Assembly: GCF_035222375.1 (NCBI RefSeq)
Contig: NW_026946365.1
Span: forward strand, 1,116,001 to 1,180,000
Reading direction: 5' to 3'
From: Podospora pseudocomata
Taxonomy: Eukaryota > Ascomycota > Sordariomycetes > Sordariales > Podosporaceae
Length of the DNA stretch: 64,000 nt
A program made the translations under genes and the position numbers. How positions within the stretch are numbered: position 1 is the stretch's first letter; each line of letters starts with the position of its first letter. Shown in pieces: positions 23,049 to 35,052 of the stretch. The notes under the pieces are model-generated. The model worked only from the letters and a program-made list of their open reading frames with translations, had not been told where the DNA came from and ran no database searches.

Positions 23049-24413
23049 TTAATCCCCACTAACCCTAGCATGCCTAAAATACTTCATCCCCACCCACGCA
23101 ACCACCACCCAAACCCAGGCCATCACACAACTAAGTATTATCAACGCAGGATAATACCCCACAATCGGCAACGTCGGATCATCCTCCAACTCAGGCGGCG
23201 CATACGGTGTAGTCCCCACATCCCACGCCCAGCTCCAAACCCCCAAGCAGCTCCCCATCCCAATCACAAACACCGTCCACGTCACAATCAACACCACCCA
23301 CCCCCACCACTCCGTCTCGGAATAGTCCCAGTCTGAGTCTGGTTGTGGCAAGGGTGTCGTTGATAGCCCTGCCAGAGAGGTGAGTGCCAGCGGGGACTTC
23401 GCTCTCTGAACCGTGCCGCGACGGCGTTGGATTGATGGGAGGATTGATGAGCCTGAGGTGGATGATCCGAGGCCCAACGGTCGGGGAGGGCTGTGGGGAG
23501 AATGGGGGAGGTTGAGGAAGTAAGATTCTGACCCCGAGGCGGAGGAGACAGAGGCTCTTTCCGGGCGGAGGAGGTTAACGGAGGACGAGGTGGATGAGAG
23601 GTTCGAGGTTGATGAACCCGGCCCGGTGGGGACGGCCATGTGGAGGGCGTCTTCATCGTCTGTGGTGTTGTAGCTTATACTTGGGCTTCTTGAGCCGGTG
23701 ATGCTATTTCTTGAGCTGGGCGTGTTGGCATTTATAGGGGCCAATGCGGCAGTGGGGGTTGCGTCTGGATCGGACGGTTGGGAACCACTTCGGCTGGCAT
23801 ATCCGTCCATGCTGGGTCGGGGTGTGAGGTCTGATATTCCCAGACCGTACGGTGTAGATGTATTAATAGAATTCTTCAAGATACCGCTATTATTCTGGAG
23901 GTGTAATGTGTTTGATGTAACCGAGGTCGGCGCGGTGCCGGCTGTGACTTGGATTGGTGTCCCGTTTGGTTCGCCATAGACGTTCAATTTTGTGTCGATT
24001 GTTAGTCCACGATCCCGCTTTTCTCTTTGAGCACCCCGCCCCAACAGGGCAACCTTTCGCAACGATCCTCTACGTCGTCGTGTTTTTAGCGATTGCGGCT
24101 GCTGGGTTTGATATTGGATAATGTGAGGCAACAGCGGGGGCGCACCGTTGGGCGCACCCGCGTGGCGTGGAGGAGTGTCGGCCGGTATGGAGGTGAAAGA
24201 GGGTGTGGGAGGAAATGTTGTGATCTCGGTCTCGTTGGTGTTGCGGCGGGATCGTGGGCGGTGTTCGCCCGAGTTTCGCATAAAAGGTAGTTTCGAAAGC
24301 AAGCCTCCAGCGCCAGAGCTGCTGCGCTTGCGACCGGGCGCTGGACGAGTTGGGACGGAAGATGGCGTATCGGCGCCGGCGCCTGTGACCGATGACGACT
24401 CGTCCATGGCCAA
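23049..24413 (-). CDS. Uncharacterised Ser-rich two-TM membrane protein
   Basis: I do not recognise this 454-residue protein. It starts MAMDESSSVTGAGAD. About 350 residues are Ser/Thr/Pro/Arg-rich and likely disordered, with basic patches (KTRRRRGSLRK) and many Ser-Pro pairs that could be phosphorylated. The C-terminal 90 residues are conserved-looking: a WDYSETEWWGW lead-in, a TM helix (VVLIVTWTVFVIGMGSCLG), a loop rich in Pro/Asp (PYAPPELEDDPTLP), a second TM helix (PALIILSCVMAWVWVVVAWV) and a short basic end. This is a hairpin anchor with a long cytosolic N-terminus by inference. No intron is needed. It is divergent from the Zrg17 gene across 734 bp. Confidence 0.8.
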   Translation of the reverse strand: MAMDESSSVTGAGADTPSSVPTRPAPGRKRSSSGAGGLLSKLPFMRNSGEHRPRSRRNTNETEITTFPPTPSFTSIPADTPPRHAGAPNGAPPLLPHIIQYQTQQPQSLKTRRRRGSLRKVALLGRGAQREKRDRGLTIDTKLNVYGEPNGTPIQVTAGTAPTSVTSNTLHLQNNSGILKNSINTSTPYGLGISDLTPRPSMDGYASRSGSQPSDPDATPTAALAPINANTPSSRNSITGSRSPSISYNTTDDEDALHMAVPTGPGSSTSNLSSTSSSVNLLRPERASVSSASGSESYFLNLPHSPHSPPRPLGLGSSTSGSSILPSIQRRRGTVQRAKSPLALTSLAGLSTTPLPQPDSDWDYSETEWWGWVVLIVTWTVFVIGMGSCLGVWSWAWDVGTTPYAPPELEDDPTLPIVGYYPALIILSCVMAWVWVVVAWVGMKYFRHARVSGD

Positions 24414-25147
24414 TGGGAGATATCGGGGACCTGAATATGGCGTAGGAGAACAGACAGTTTCCGAACAAGGTTCTGGCTAGGAGGAAGATGTCTGTGTCGC
24501 GGCGGCCACGGGGCGTCAATGGCGTGTTACCCCTCGAAATAATAGGGCACGTCCAAACAGGGTCTCAGATTCATCTGTCAGGGCAAGCCGGTGGGGTGGA
24601 CTGGCGTTGAAACTGCTGTTTTGGGACCAGGAACAAGACATGGACATTCACATCTCGAGATGGAATTTGATGAATTGAATTGAGGCTCAACAACGCGAGA
24701 AATGCAACATTTCCAAACCCCTGCAAACGTTAGGTGACAGGCCACCCGGCGCCATCCCGGCAGGCAACGTACCCCTGAATTTGATGGTTTACGACCCACC
24801 CGCCTCCCCCAGGTCCCTCTATTGGCCAACACTGAAATCAATGATGGAGGCTATGAGACAACGGAATGAGACAATATGGGAAGATAGGTATTGCAGATTC
24901 TACATGTTCTCTTGCATAGCGCTATCTCCAAATCCAGTCAAAGATATCAAAGACGCAAAGACGTCCACAGCCCAGCGCATCTGGCCTTCCCCAGTAGGAA
25001 CCTCCCGCAAAACGGTGTAACCCCACGCTAGGCAAAAAGGGGAAGGCGTCCAGGAACACCCTGGAGATCGGACACGCCCAGCTCCGCCCGCCTCGAACAC
25101 TCCTCGACGACGAACGAACCACCTGCTGCCCACAGCGTGCGCTGTCG
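24414..25147. other. Intergenic, divergent promoter region
   Basis: About 0.73 kb shared between the two-TM protein gene (-) and the Zrg17 gene (+). No repeat or RNA is recognised. Confidence 0.5.
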
Positions 25148-26825
25148 ATGGCTCCAGGTCCAAAGCCGTCTCTTCAACCTCCAGGGACACCGCCGACGCC
25201 GGTTTTTGCGATTACCGGTCAACACGGCGAGCCCTCTTTTCACTTTGTTTGCGACGATTTTGATCTGGATCAGCAACAACAACAGCCAGGTCGAAATCAT
25301 CCAAACAACGAACCCGAGGCAACCGTCCGATTAGAGCCGGAAGCCGCGCCCTTTTCGTCCCCGGTACAGCATTACCTCGCGCCCTCCCCACGAAGCAGTC
25401 CTGCCGCCTTCCTCGATCCCTACTCTCACCACCCGTCGCTACGGCCGCCGACGCCCGATCATCTCTTCAACAGCATGTCGTCCGATGGGGGCCTTGCCGC
25501 CAACGGCGGCGATGCGCCTGCCATGAAGAACCCCTTCAACTTCCAAACCCAGATTATCTCGTCTGGACCGGTCAAATCTGTATGTCTTCGGCCTCTTCCT
25601 ATCCAATCACTCAGCTAACAACTCGCAGAACATCGGCCAACGCCGCGGCCACAGATACAAACACTCCTCCATCTCGGCCACTCACCAAATCTTCCAAGAA
25701 CCACCCCCTCGACCGCCCCCCGTCCTCCCCGCCTCCCTCCCCATCCCAACCCTCCGAGAAGCCTGGTCGAGCATGCAGCGCGATCAAAAAGCCAGGTTAT
25801 GGTGGTGCTCCCTCCACGCCCTCATCGCCCTCTACGTCTTCCTCTCGGCCGAAGGCTCCCTGGCCATGACAGCCCTCTCCCACCTAGTCTTCTTCGACGT
25901 CGGCTCCGCCGCAGTCTGCGTAGCAGTCGACGTCCTAGGCAACTTTGAAGTATGGCGCCGCTCCTCGATCCGGCACCCCTTCGGCCTCCAACGAGCCGAA
26001 GTCCTCGCCGGCTTCGCAATGTCTGTCTTTCTCGTCTTTGGCGGATTCGACCTGATCTCGCACTCCATGAAAGACGTCCTCGAATCCGTCGGCCACCACG
26101 CCCCTCACCACCCCGTCTCAGCAACCGATGACTCCTCCCAACCCGCCGGCGGTGGCCACAGTCACGGAGCACGATACATCACCCCCGGCACCCTCGACCT
26201 CGCCTCCTTCGCAGCCTTTGTTTCAACCCTCATCTCTGCCTACGGCCTGCGAAACCACGGCCGGATCCGCCGTGTCATGCGCGTGCCGCTGCCGTACCTC
26301 TCCTCCCTCTTACCCGAATCCACCATCCTTTCTAACCCCTTCCACTTTCTCACCCTCTTCTTTTCAGGCATCATGCTTGTCCTGCCGCTAGTCTACATCC
26401 CCCACATCATCTGGCTTGACCGTCTAATCTGCGCGACGATTTCCCTGTCTATGTTTTTTCTCGGGGCTCGTCTAGCAGTAGGACAAGGGTTTATGCTCCT
26501 CATGTCGTACAACCACGTCGACAGCAAGAAACAAAAGGGAGACAGCAGCGAAGTCGCCAGCGTGATCAAGGAGATTGAGAGCGAGCCGCAGGTTCAGAGG
26601 GTGGAGGAGGCGCAGTTTTGGCAGGTGCACTATGGGCTTGCGATGGCGAATCTGAAGGTCAAGGTTAAGGGGGGGGAGATGATGGGGGGAGGGCAGGGGC
26701 AGGATGGGGCGGTCAGCCAGTTACGGCAGAGATTGGGGAGGGTGGTGCAGAATCGGTTGGGGGAGGGGTATGGGAGGGGGGGGAGTTTGAGGTGGGAGGT
26801 TACTGTGCAGATGAGTAGTGACTGA
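25148..26825 (+). CDS. ZRG17: Zrg17-type cation diffusion facilitator subunit
   Basis: Zrg17 pairs with Msc2/Cis4 to carry zinc into the ER/Golgi. The 542-residue model has exons 25148-25579 and 25629-26825 with a GTATGT..CAG intron in phase 0. A long polar N-terminus leads to the Zrg17 signature GQRRGHRYKHSS, then six TM segments with the CDF motif HPFGLQRAEVLAGF. A His-rich loop (HHAPHH, then GGGHSHGARY) and a C-terminal cytosolic domain with a Gly-rich stretch follow. The usual CDF zinc ligands are degenerate: TM2 reads SHLVFFD with shifted spacing, and the TM5-type position reads FHFLTLF without the Asp. This fits a non-transporting partner subunit rather than an autonomous zinc pump. Confidence 0.88.
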
Positions 26826-27109
26826 TTGGGTAGGGGTCTTGGGCAGCAAAATGGGAAGGAAGAGAGGGATTCTACATAGCTCTGTCATTGTGGGGTGGGA
26901 ACTTACATGGCGTTATTGGATTTTTATGTATATTTTTTTTTTGGAGGATGGGTTTATATTGGATGAGATACCTTATATAGGGCGAGCTTACAAGTCGAGC
27001 GTTTTGAAGGACTGCTGTTATCATGTCGTGAGTGATGCGGGTGAGGTTACATATCACTTACCTACTCCTCAGTTTTGTAGGCACCTTGATGGATAGTACC
27101 CCTGACACT

Positions 27110-27164
<55 letters not shown>

Positions 27165-27399
27165 CACAACACACATCACAACCCCAATACTGATCAAAGT
27201 GTTCCAAATCTGAAAGCTTGAATTCGAGAATAATTACAAAGACATATACACAAAACAAGAGGTATCCGATCCCGCTTATTCCACTTCCCAACCAACGCCG
27301 AAACAAGCCAAACCATAACTTTTGACTCCGCAGTACGCCAATTGTGCCCCTAACCGACCTTTGCCCAAAACAGTATCCCCCAAAGAGTCACCAGCAACC
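26826..27399. other. Intergenic between convergent genes
   Basis: About 0.57 kb between the 3' ends of the Zrg17 (+) and Dug3 (-) genes, containing an (AC)n microsatellite and T-rich 3' UTR-like sequence. Confidence 0.5.
27113..27163 (+). repeat. (AC)n microsatellite
   Basis: About 25 uninterrupted AC dinucleotides followed by ATCACAACACACATCAC. It lies in the presumed 3' flank between two convergent genes. Confidence 0.95.
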
Positions 27400-29072
27400 C
27401 TACCGCAGCGCCAACTCGGGAAACATCCTCGCAATCTTATCCGGATTCCCATATTCTGTCCTTACCGGCGTCGGCTCCGGCGTCACAGGACTGGTATCGC
27501 TCAAATACGGCCCCAGCATCCCCGCGTGCCCTCCCGCATCTACCGCGCTCAAGCTCGCCCTCTTCTTCTTGATGTTTCCCTGACTTGGCTGGGTTTGTCT
27601 CACAGTCGGCACCTCCGGTGCTGGAGGAGCCCCGCCGACAAGCGTCGAGCTCGACTCTGAATGCGAGAGTGGTGTCCGTGTTCTTGGAACGGTTGAACTG
27701 CTCTCTTGACGGGCATAAGGAAAGGTAGGGATCGTGGGGCCGAGGAGGCGTTTTTGTGGGTGGTTTTGTTTGTTCTCTTGAGGTTGGGGCGCGCAAGCTG
27801 GACCGCAAGTGGTGGATGGGCCGGCGATGGTGGGAATTGGGCCCGAGATGCCGGCGCGGAGGGTGGTTTTCTCGTTGGCCGAGAGGCCGCGGGCTCGGAC
27901 AAAGGCTGCCGAGCGGCGGTGTTGGGGGTTGCGGTCGTAGTATTGGTCTTTGATGGGATGAACCATTACCGTCTGATTGTGGATGGTGAGGATTGAGTTT
28001 GTTGGGACGTTGACCCAGTTTTCTATCGCACGGATGGTTAGTTTGGGACAATTTGGGGATTGGGGGTGAACATACCTCGCTCAAAGGAAAGGGGTTCACT
28101 GGCTACTAGAACTACATCTGCCCCCTTGTCGCTGCGCTCCATTTGATAGTCCCTCTTGTCGGGGGTGGGAGCGCGGGTTTCCCAGAGTGTGCCCGACGAG
28201 TAGTATAAACTGGCGGCTTCGTCCGAGGCACTACCTACGTAGCGAGTGCAGATGACGCTATGGCCGTCTGATACGGCGAAGTTGAGTAAACTTCTGGTAT
28301 CAACATTCTCAGAGTGGATAACGCTCTCGGGAATGTTGTCGATGAGTTCGTTGATGATGGCAATTGTCTTGAGCATCGCCTTTCTAAGAACCGTTGGCCC
28401 AAACCCATCGGCTGGCTGGGAACTGGGGTTGTGTCCCATGCGCTCGAGTGTGTCCAAGAACAAGGCAAATGCCCATTCACTGTCGGTCCCTCCCACTACT
28501 CCAAGATACCACTTGTCGGCCAGCCGCTCGCCGAGCCTCCTCTTGATCTGCTTCCAGCCGCCGATGCCGCCATTGTGCATCCAGATCAAGCTGCCGTGGG
28601 AGAATGGGTGGCAATTGTCTTCGCTCAGTGACCCTTCGGTGGTGGCGCGGACATGGGCGAAGATAAGGTGAGAGGCTGTCTTGGAAGCCAATCGTTGGAG
28701 GTTGACGCAGTTCCAGGCTGGTGTGGTCGAGGTGAAGAGGCACGGCGCAGCGCCTAACTTGGGGTCGGTGTAGAAGCCAATGCCGAACCCGTCGGCGTTG
28801 TTTTGACCACGTCGAGTGTCCTGTTGGAGGTGTGTAAGTTGAAGTCCCTTGTCGGCGCTATGCTTGCTCGCGTGGTACTCACCAGCCGGAGGCGAGAGTC
28901 AAATGACTGCTTGAGGATGGAGTGTGCTGGGTCGAGGACTAGCTTTGAAAGCAAGATCTCGTCGCTCCCTTTGTAGACCTGAGCATTAGACACCATATGT
29001 CAGTAAATCAATTCCCCAACGAGAACTGCCAAAGTATATGGCGCATAGCGGACATACCAGGAACCGGCACAT
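27400..29072 (-). CDS. DUG3: Dug3-type class II glutamine amidotransferase
   Basis: Dug3 works with Dug2 in the gamma-glutamyl-transpeptidase-independent breakdown of glutathione. The model has four exons: 29058-29072, 28883-28978, 28076-28820 and 27400-28022 (492 residues), all with GTATGT/GTGAGT donors and frame kept. The first exon codes only MCRFL, placing the Ntn catalytic Cys at position 2, as required after Met removal. Core class II amidotransferase motifs follow: NADGFGIGFY, HVRATTEGSLSEDNCHPF, IWMHNGGIGGWK and GGTDSEWAFALFLD. The last 160 residues are a Ser/Pro/Thr-rich extension beyond the catalytic domain, common in filamentous fungi. The five-codon first exon is easily missed but is needed for activity. 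Confidence 0.93.
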
Positions 29073-30389
29073 GGTGATGGCGCCCAAGACGGAGCGGGCC
29101 GGTGAGTGTTCGGATTGGGCGACCTAATGGATAGATTCGGGACGGGACTTGCTGGACTGAGACGGGGGACTCAATCGATAGATCGGAGTCAGTTGCAGAG
29201 TGGCGTGTAGAGAAGGGGAGATAGTTGTGAATTCGCTGCAGGAAAGCGAATTGGGGGTGGTTCGACAGCCTATTATGGAAGAGACGAGACGGGTTGGGAC
29301 AGTCACTCGAGGCAAGTCCCTGGCTCGCAGGGCTGACGAAATCGGCCAAATCAATGGCGGAACGAACCCATCCATCTTAGCGCAGTACCTAAAGTCTGGG
29401 GTGCATGCTGAGACCAACGCTGTAACGGCCCTACCAGGGCAGCTTTTGTTTGATCCAAACAGGTGGCATGAGCCTAAAATCGACCTGGAAACTTGGAATC
29501 CTGTCATTTGTGTTCTCACACCCGATAGTTAGGAAGCATCGTGGTGTCTTGGTTGGGTAAAGCTCAGCTCACTCTGTACCTCACTATCACAGGACCCTGG
29601 GTTCTGGAACCATAACTGGGCCCATGCTGGTTCATCTTATCGGTTCGTTATCGCCGCTCAACATATTTCGGCATTCCTCAAGCAACACAGCAACCTCTGA
29701 TCATAAAATCTAGGAGAGTTTTTTTTGGCTTCTCTATAACCATACAAACACGCCTGCTTCTCGCAGATATGACTGCTGTCAGCGGTAACTTGCTTCCATC
29801 TGCCACTTGCCGCAACGTACGCAATACAGAGAGACCCATCAGTCTCACACCAGGATTATGTCAGAGAGCCATTTTGTCTCAGCGTTTTTCGGAGGCGCTC
29901 AATGACGTGCTCCGGGCTCCAATCCGATGAAGCCGGAAGACGAGACTAACTGCTCGTACGGAGTAATGTTAAATCGCCATCACTCTTGCCTCTTTGTGGA
30001 AACTCCGAAATTCTCGCCAAAATGGGCATCTATAAACCCCAAAAGTCAGAATGATGCCTGACCTGATACGTGCAATTCAGGGTCTGATGATCATGCGATT
30101 AAGCCATCTTGACTGAGGGGCATGTGGCGTCCAATGCAATAATCGTGGCCTCCCAGTGTCCCAGTTTCTGCTGCGTGGGGTGGGTCTTGGCACCCCCAAA
30201 TGCATTGCTACACAGGGCCGCCCAAAGCACCGCGGTCCAAATCACTGATTGCCCATTTTCCATGCACCTCAACCCCTCCGAACGAAGATAATCGCCCGAC
30301 CGACGACCATAACCCCCCATTGTCTGCGGACTGGACACCTGCCCGAGACAGCTTCGTATGCGTGCTAGCTACCAGACCCCCCGTTTACC
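29073..30389. other. Intergenic, divergent promoter region
   Basis: About 1.3 kb between Dug3 (-) and Mgm1 (+). No gene, RNA or repeat was recognised; an open frame of 110 codons around 29200-29532 has no family resemblance. Confidence 0.5.
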
Positions 30390-33275
30390 ATGAGCGCACA
30401 GCTCCGCGCCGCCGGGGCGATTGCCCCCGTCGCCCGTCGCGTCGGTCTGCGAGCCGTCCGCCAGTTCCATCAGTTTCCCACCGGCGGCATCCAGAGAGCC
30501 GACCTCGCCGCCCGTGACCTCCGGAGGTCTGTGCAGTTCCCGGCCAAGCTGTACCACAATGCTGTCATGGTGCGGAACGCCTCGTTTGTCCGCCTGCTGC
30601 CCAAGCTGGCCATCAAGTTCGTCCGGATCCCCGCACTGTTCGGTGGGCTGATGTTGGGTGCGGCGGGATGGGTGCAATATCAAGCTATCCGTAAGGACTT
30701 TGGAATATACAGACTAAAACGATGTAAAGCTGACAGGATATAGAACTGGGTAACTCTGCCACCGAAATGTACACAAATATCAAGACTGGTGTGACGGACA
30801 CCGCTTTCGCCATATGGGGAACCGCTACCGATATTGCCAACCAGACCAAAAATGGATTCAACGAAAAGAAGGGACAATTTACGATGCCAGAATGGCTGGA
30901 AAATATTATGAAGGGAGAGGGTGCCGCCGGGGAAGGCTCGGGAGGACCAAATGGTGGGCGGGAACCCCCAAAGCAATCTAGAGTGGCCGGCGGTGCTGCT
31001 GCTGCAGGAGCTTCCGCGGCAGCTTATGGTTACGGTGCTGCCGACGAGGAGGACGATCGCTCACCAGAGGAGGTTGTAAAGGACGACCACATGATGTACA
31101 TCACCAAGCGGATGATCGAGATTCGAAACCTCCTCTCGCGAGTTGGGCAATCCAGCAGCGTCACCCTGCCATCCATCGTTGTTATTGGTTCGCAATCATC
31201 TGGCAAGAGCTCAGTGCTGGAGGCTATTGTTGGTCACGAGTTTTTGCCCAAGGGTAGCAACATGATCACCCGCCGCCCGATCGAGCTCACCCTTGTGAAC
31301 GACCCCCAAGCGAAAGTCGACTATGGCGAGTTCCCAGATCTGGGGCTTGCGAGGGTTACGGACTTTTCCTTGATTCAGAAGACCCTGACCGAGCTCAACC
31401 AGTCTGTGCCTGAGTCTCAGTGTGTGTCTGACGACCCTATTCGGCTCACCATTCACTCCCCACGAGTTCCGGATCTCTCTCTGATCGATCTTCCTGGCTA
31501 CATTCAGGTTGCGGGCGAGAACCAGCCGCGTGAGCTTAAGCGCAAGATCTCTGAGCTTTGCGACAAGTACATCCGAGGTCCCAACATTATCCTGGCTATT
31601 TCTGCTGCTGACACCGATTTGGCCAACTCTACTGCCCTGCAGGCCAGCCGTAGGGTTGACCCAAGGGGCGAACGGACGATCGGCGTCATCACCAAGATGG
31701 ATCTCGTAGACCCAGAGAAGGGTGCCGCCATTCTTGGCGACAAGCAGTACCCTCTCCGTTTGGGCTATGTCGGTGTCATCTCCAAGATGCCCGTCCAGAC
31801 TGGTGGTCTCTTCAGAAGAGAGAGCAGCAACCTTCTGGCGAGCATCAACAAAAACGAAAAGGCTTTCTTCAACTCTCACCCGGAGGAGTTTGGCCCTAAC
31901 TCAGGGGCCGCTACGGGCACCATCACGCTGCGCAAGAAGCTGATGCATGTTTTGGAGCAGCAAATGTCCTCTAAACTCACAGAAACAACCGATGCCATTA
32001 CTCGTGAGCTCGAGGAGACAACTTACCAGTTCAAGGTCCAGTACAATGAGCAGCCCATGAGTGCCGAGTCCTACCTCGCCGCCAGTCTGGATGACTTCAA
32101 GCACCAGTTTCACAACTTTGCCAACACCTTTGGCCGCCAACAGCTGCTGGAACTGCTGAAGGATTCTCTGGACCAAAAGGTGCTCGACCAACTCGCTGCT
32201 CGGTATTGGAACAAGCCCATCGAGGATCTTTTCATTGCCCCCGCTGAGCCTGACAGTCTGGTTGACCTCCCCAAGGCCGACCCCAAGTCGCCTTACTGGC
32301 ACCGCCAGCTTGACACAGCCTGCTCCGGTCTTACGCGCCTCGGTGTCGGCCGTCTCGCTGCTACCGTTGCCTCCAATGCCATTCAGGCGAACATTGACAA
32401 GCTGCTCGACAAGTCGTCGTTTGCGAAGCACCCATCCGCCCGCCAGGTGATCAGCGAGGCCGCTGCTCTTGTCCTCGCTGACAGGGCGTACGCTACTAGC
32501 GATGGCATTGAGATCTCGCTGAAGCCGTACAAGTTTGACCCGGATATTCAGCCCAACGAGTGGGAGAAGGGGCGGGAGCATGTGGTGGGTGTTCTTCAGG
32601 GCGAGCTGGAGCAGTGCCAGAATGCGCTCAAGTCATTGGAGAGCTCGGTTGGTGGGAGGAAAAAGTTGAGGGAGGTGATGGGCTTTGTTGACAAGGCGAG
32701 GAAGGGTGAGATTATCATTGAGGGAGATCACCCCAGCGGTGCGGGCGGTTTCAGCGCGGCGCTGCTTGCGAGAGGTAAGGTCTTTGTTCCTTTTTTACGA
32801 ATCCCACCAGTGACTAACACCACCTTTAGGCCGTGAAGCCGTCTTCCTCCGCGACCGCGCGGACATCATCAACATGCGGATTGTTGCTTCCAAGTCGAGA
32901 AAGTGCAAGTCCCTCGAGAACAAGTACTACTGCCCCGAAATTTTTCTGGATGCGGTAGCCACCAAGCTGGCTCAGACGGCGGTGCTGTTCCTCAATGTGG
33001 AGATGCTGAATGACTTTTATCATCGGTTCCCGAGGGAGGTGGAGACGAAGCTGAATGAGTATATGAACTCTCATGGGGGCAACGGGCTGGAGAAGTTTGC
33101 GAGGGAGGACCCCAAGATTAGGAGGCACTTGGACTTGGTGCAGAGGAAGGAGTTGCTCGAGTTGGTGTTGATGAAGATTCAGGACTTGCACCGGTTTGAT
33201 GCGGCGGGGAATGTGAAGGCAGATAGGGATTATTTGAAGAAGGGGAGGCAGCAGAGGGGGAGGTGGTCGTTTTAG
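30390..33275 (+). CDS. MGM1: Mitochondrial dynamin-like GTPase Mgm1
   Basis: The OPA1/Mgm1 GTPase of the inner mitochondrial membrane, for inner-membrane fusion and crista shape. Exons are 30390-30690, 30744-32774 and 32830-33275 (925 residues). The N-terminus is an Arg-rich targeting sequence (MSAQLRAAGAIAPVARRVGL). A TM segment follows (FVRIPALFGGLMLGAAGWV, about residues 78-97). A second, Ala/Gly-rich hydrophobic stretch (AGGAAAAGASAAAYGYGA) just before an acidic run is where rhomboid cleavage makes the short form in yeast. The GTPase domain has G1 GSQSSGKSS, G2 MITRRP, G3 DLPG and G4 TKMD, all intact. Middle and GED regions fill the rest. Both introns are in phase 1. Length matches fungal Mgm1. 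Confidence 0.95.
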
Positions 33276-34172
33276 GGGGTGGGAAGAGAGTAGGCGAAGA
33301 GGCTGAAAATTATAGGCGATGGGCGGGAGCGAGTATATGGGTGAGATTGGGAAAGGGATGGGAAAGGGTAAGATGGGAGGTTAGGCGTCAACAAATTGTT
33401 GGTTGGTTTTCTTTCTTTGTGTTTTTGTTATTATGATGATGGCGTTTGATGGGTTTTTTTTTTAGCTTTTTGGCTTGTGTTTTGGTTTTATAAAGAAGCA
33501 AGTAAAGTTGGGCAAATGAATGATGTTTGGGATTTTTTTTTTGTTTTACTATACAATGTTTTAGATGTTAAAATAGGTGGGTAGAGTGTGAAGTATGCCT
33601 TGCGTTTTTAGCCATGGTTGCTTTTTGTCCTGAGTCTTGTATAGGAGCTGTTCAATGGTGGTGTTGATCAGGGCGAGATAAAGTGATAAGAGGGGCTATC
33701 AGCGTAGGTGGGGAGTGTGGCCTCGGGAAGGACCCAACTTGAGCGTGTGTGTCTCCGCGCAATTCCAACACGCCTTGAATTCTCCAGAGAGTAAGGTGGT
33801 GATTTTGTGTGTCATGGAATTGCTCGCTGAATTAGTACGGGATGTGCTTGATTTTATGGAAGTGGGAGAGATGCCGAGGAGTCTCCGGTTTATCTCCTGC
33901 GGGGAAGCTCGCAACAGCGGGCAGTCCAGCGATCGATCATAGCCACGGCGTAACGTAACGGATGAACCGTTGTGATCAATTGAGTGAGGGGTTCGGGGAG
34001 ATGGGAGGAGGTGAGGGGTCATGACGTGCGTTCGTTGAGGGATGGGTAGGTGGGTATGAGGGTGTATATAACCTGGCTGTAGAGACTTTGTCTCAGTTCA
34101 GACGGACGGATTGATGTCACCAGCACGCTCTCACCTTTTTAGTCCAGTATTAGAACAGAAGACCACTTCACA
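33276..34172. other. Intergenic
   Basis: About 0.9 kb: T-rich 3' flank of Mgm1 (33410-33560) then the promoter of the cyanase gene, with GTATATAA about 34063-34070 as a possible TATA element. Confidence 0.5.
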
Positions 34173-34819
34173 ATGGCCGACTCAGCCCCCCGCCTCGCCG
34201 CCCTCGACGTACCCACCCCCTCCCCGTTTCACTTTCCCCTCCCGTACCTAGGTGGCTAACCTTTCGATCGGTAGGACTCCATCGTCTCCCGCCTCCCCTC
34301 CTACTCCCAATCCCTCTTTGCGGCCAAAACCGCCCACGAGCTCTCCTTCTCGGCAATCGCTGAACACCTCGGCCGGTCCGAGGTTGCAGTTGCGGCGCTC
34401 TTTTACGGACAGGCGACGGCCTCGCCGGAGGATATCACCAAACTGGCGGAGCTCTTGAGCTTGCCCGAGGCGCAGCTGAGGAAGGATCTCGGGGCTGGGT
34501 TCCCTGATCGGGGGAGGTCAGGGCCTATGCCGCCGGTTGAACCGCTGATTTATAGGTTGTATGAGGTTGTGCAGAATTACGGGTATGCGTTCAAGAGTGT
34601 GATTAATGAGAAGTTTGGGGATGGGATTATGAGTGCTATTTGCTTTGATACAAAGGTGGAGAAGGAGACGGTGGAGGGCGCGGATTGGGTTGTTATTACG
34701 CTGAGGGGGAAGTGGTATGTTCTCGTCTCTGTTATCATGTTACCCTGTCAGGGCATGGAAGATGTGGGACGGTATTGACTGACTTTGTGATTTGCAGGCT
34801 ACCTTTCACGAGGTTCTAA
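34173..34819 (+). CDS. CYN1: Cyanate hydratase (cyanase)
   Basis: Decomposes cyanate with bicarbonate to ammonia and CO2. Exons are 34173-34208, 34275-34714 and 34798-34819 (165 residues), with GTACCC..TAG and GTATGT..CAG introns. The first donor GTACCC is unusual but the only one that restores the family frame ([12 protein letters not shown] to [12 protein letters not shown]). The N-terminal helical DNA-binding-like domain ([20 protein letters not shown]) precedes the catalytic domain. The active-site Arg, Glu and Ser lie in [12 protein letters not shown] and the GDGIMSAI segment. The protein ends in the diagnostic LRGKWLPFTRF, whose last six residues come from the 22-nt third exon. Without that exon the protein would look truncated. 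Confidence 0.93.
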
Positions 34820-35052
34820 GTGGACAGATGGTAAGAGGGGATAGTAGGGGATCGAACTCTCATGGAAGACCCCTCATTCAAGGGTTCGAGTGCTTCCCAG
34901 GAAGAAGGGAAAAGTCACGATGGCTGGCTTGTGCCTGAGACAGAACGATCAAATCACAAAGAGCAGGATCTTGTGCCTGACAGGTGTTTTCTGGTTCCCT
35001 TTCATGGTGTCTAGCAAAGATGTTCGAGACAACGGGCGAGGTAACGGTTGAA

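Noticed and set aside
29200-29532. A 110-codon open frame upstream of Dug3
   Set aside because: Located in the divergent promoter region with no recognisable domain.
34823-34900. A third tRNA-like element (ACAGATGGTAAGAGG and GGGTTCGAGTGC words) after the cyanase gene
   Set aside because: The T-arm stem does not pair, the A-box match is poor, the first part overlaps the cyanase stop/3' UTR, and the upstream TATA block is absent.
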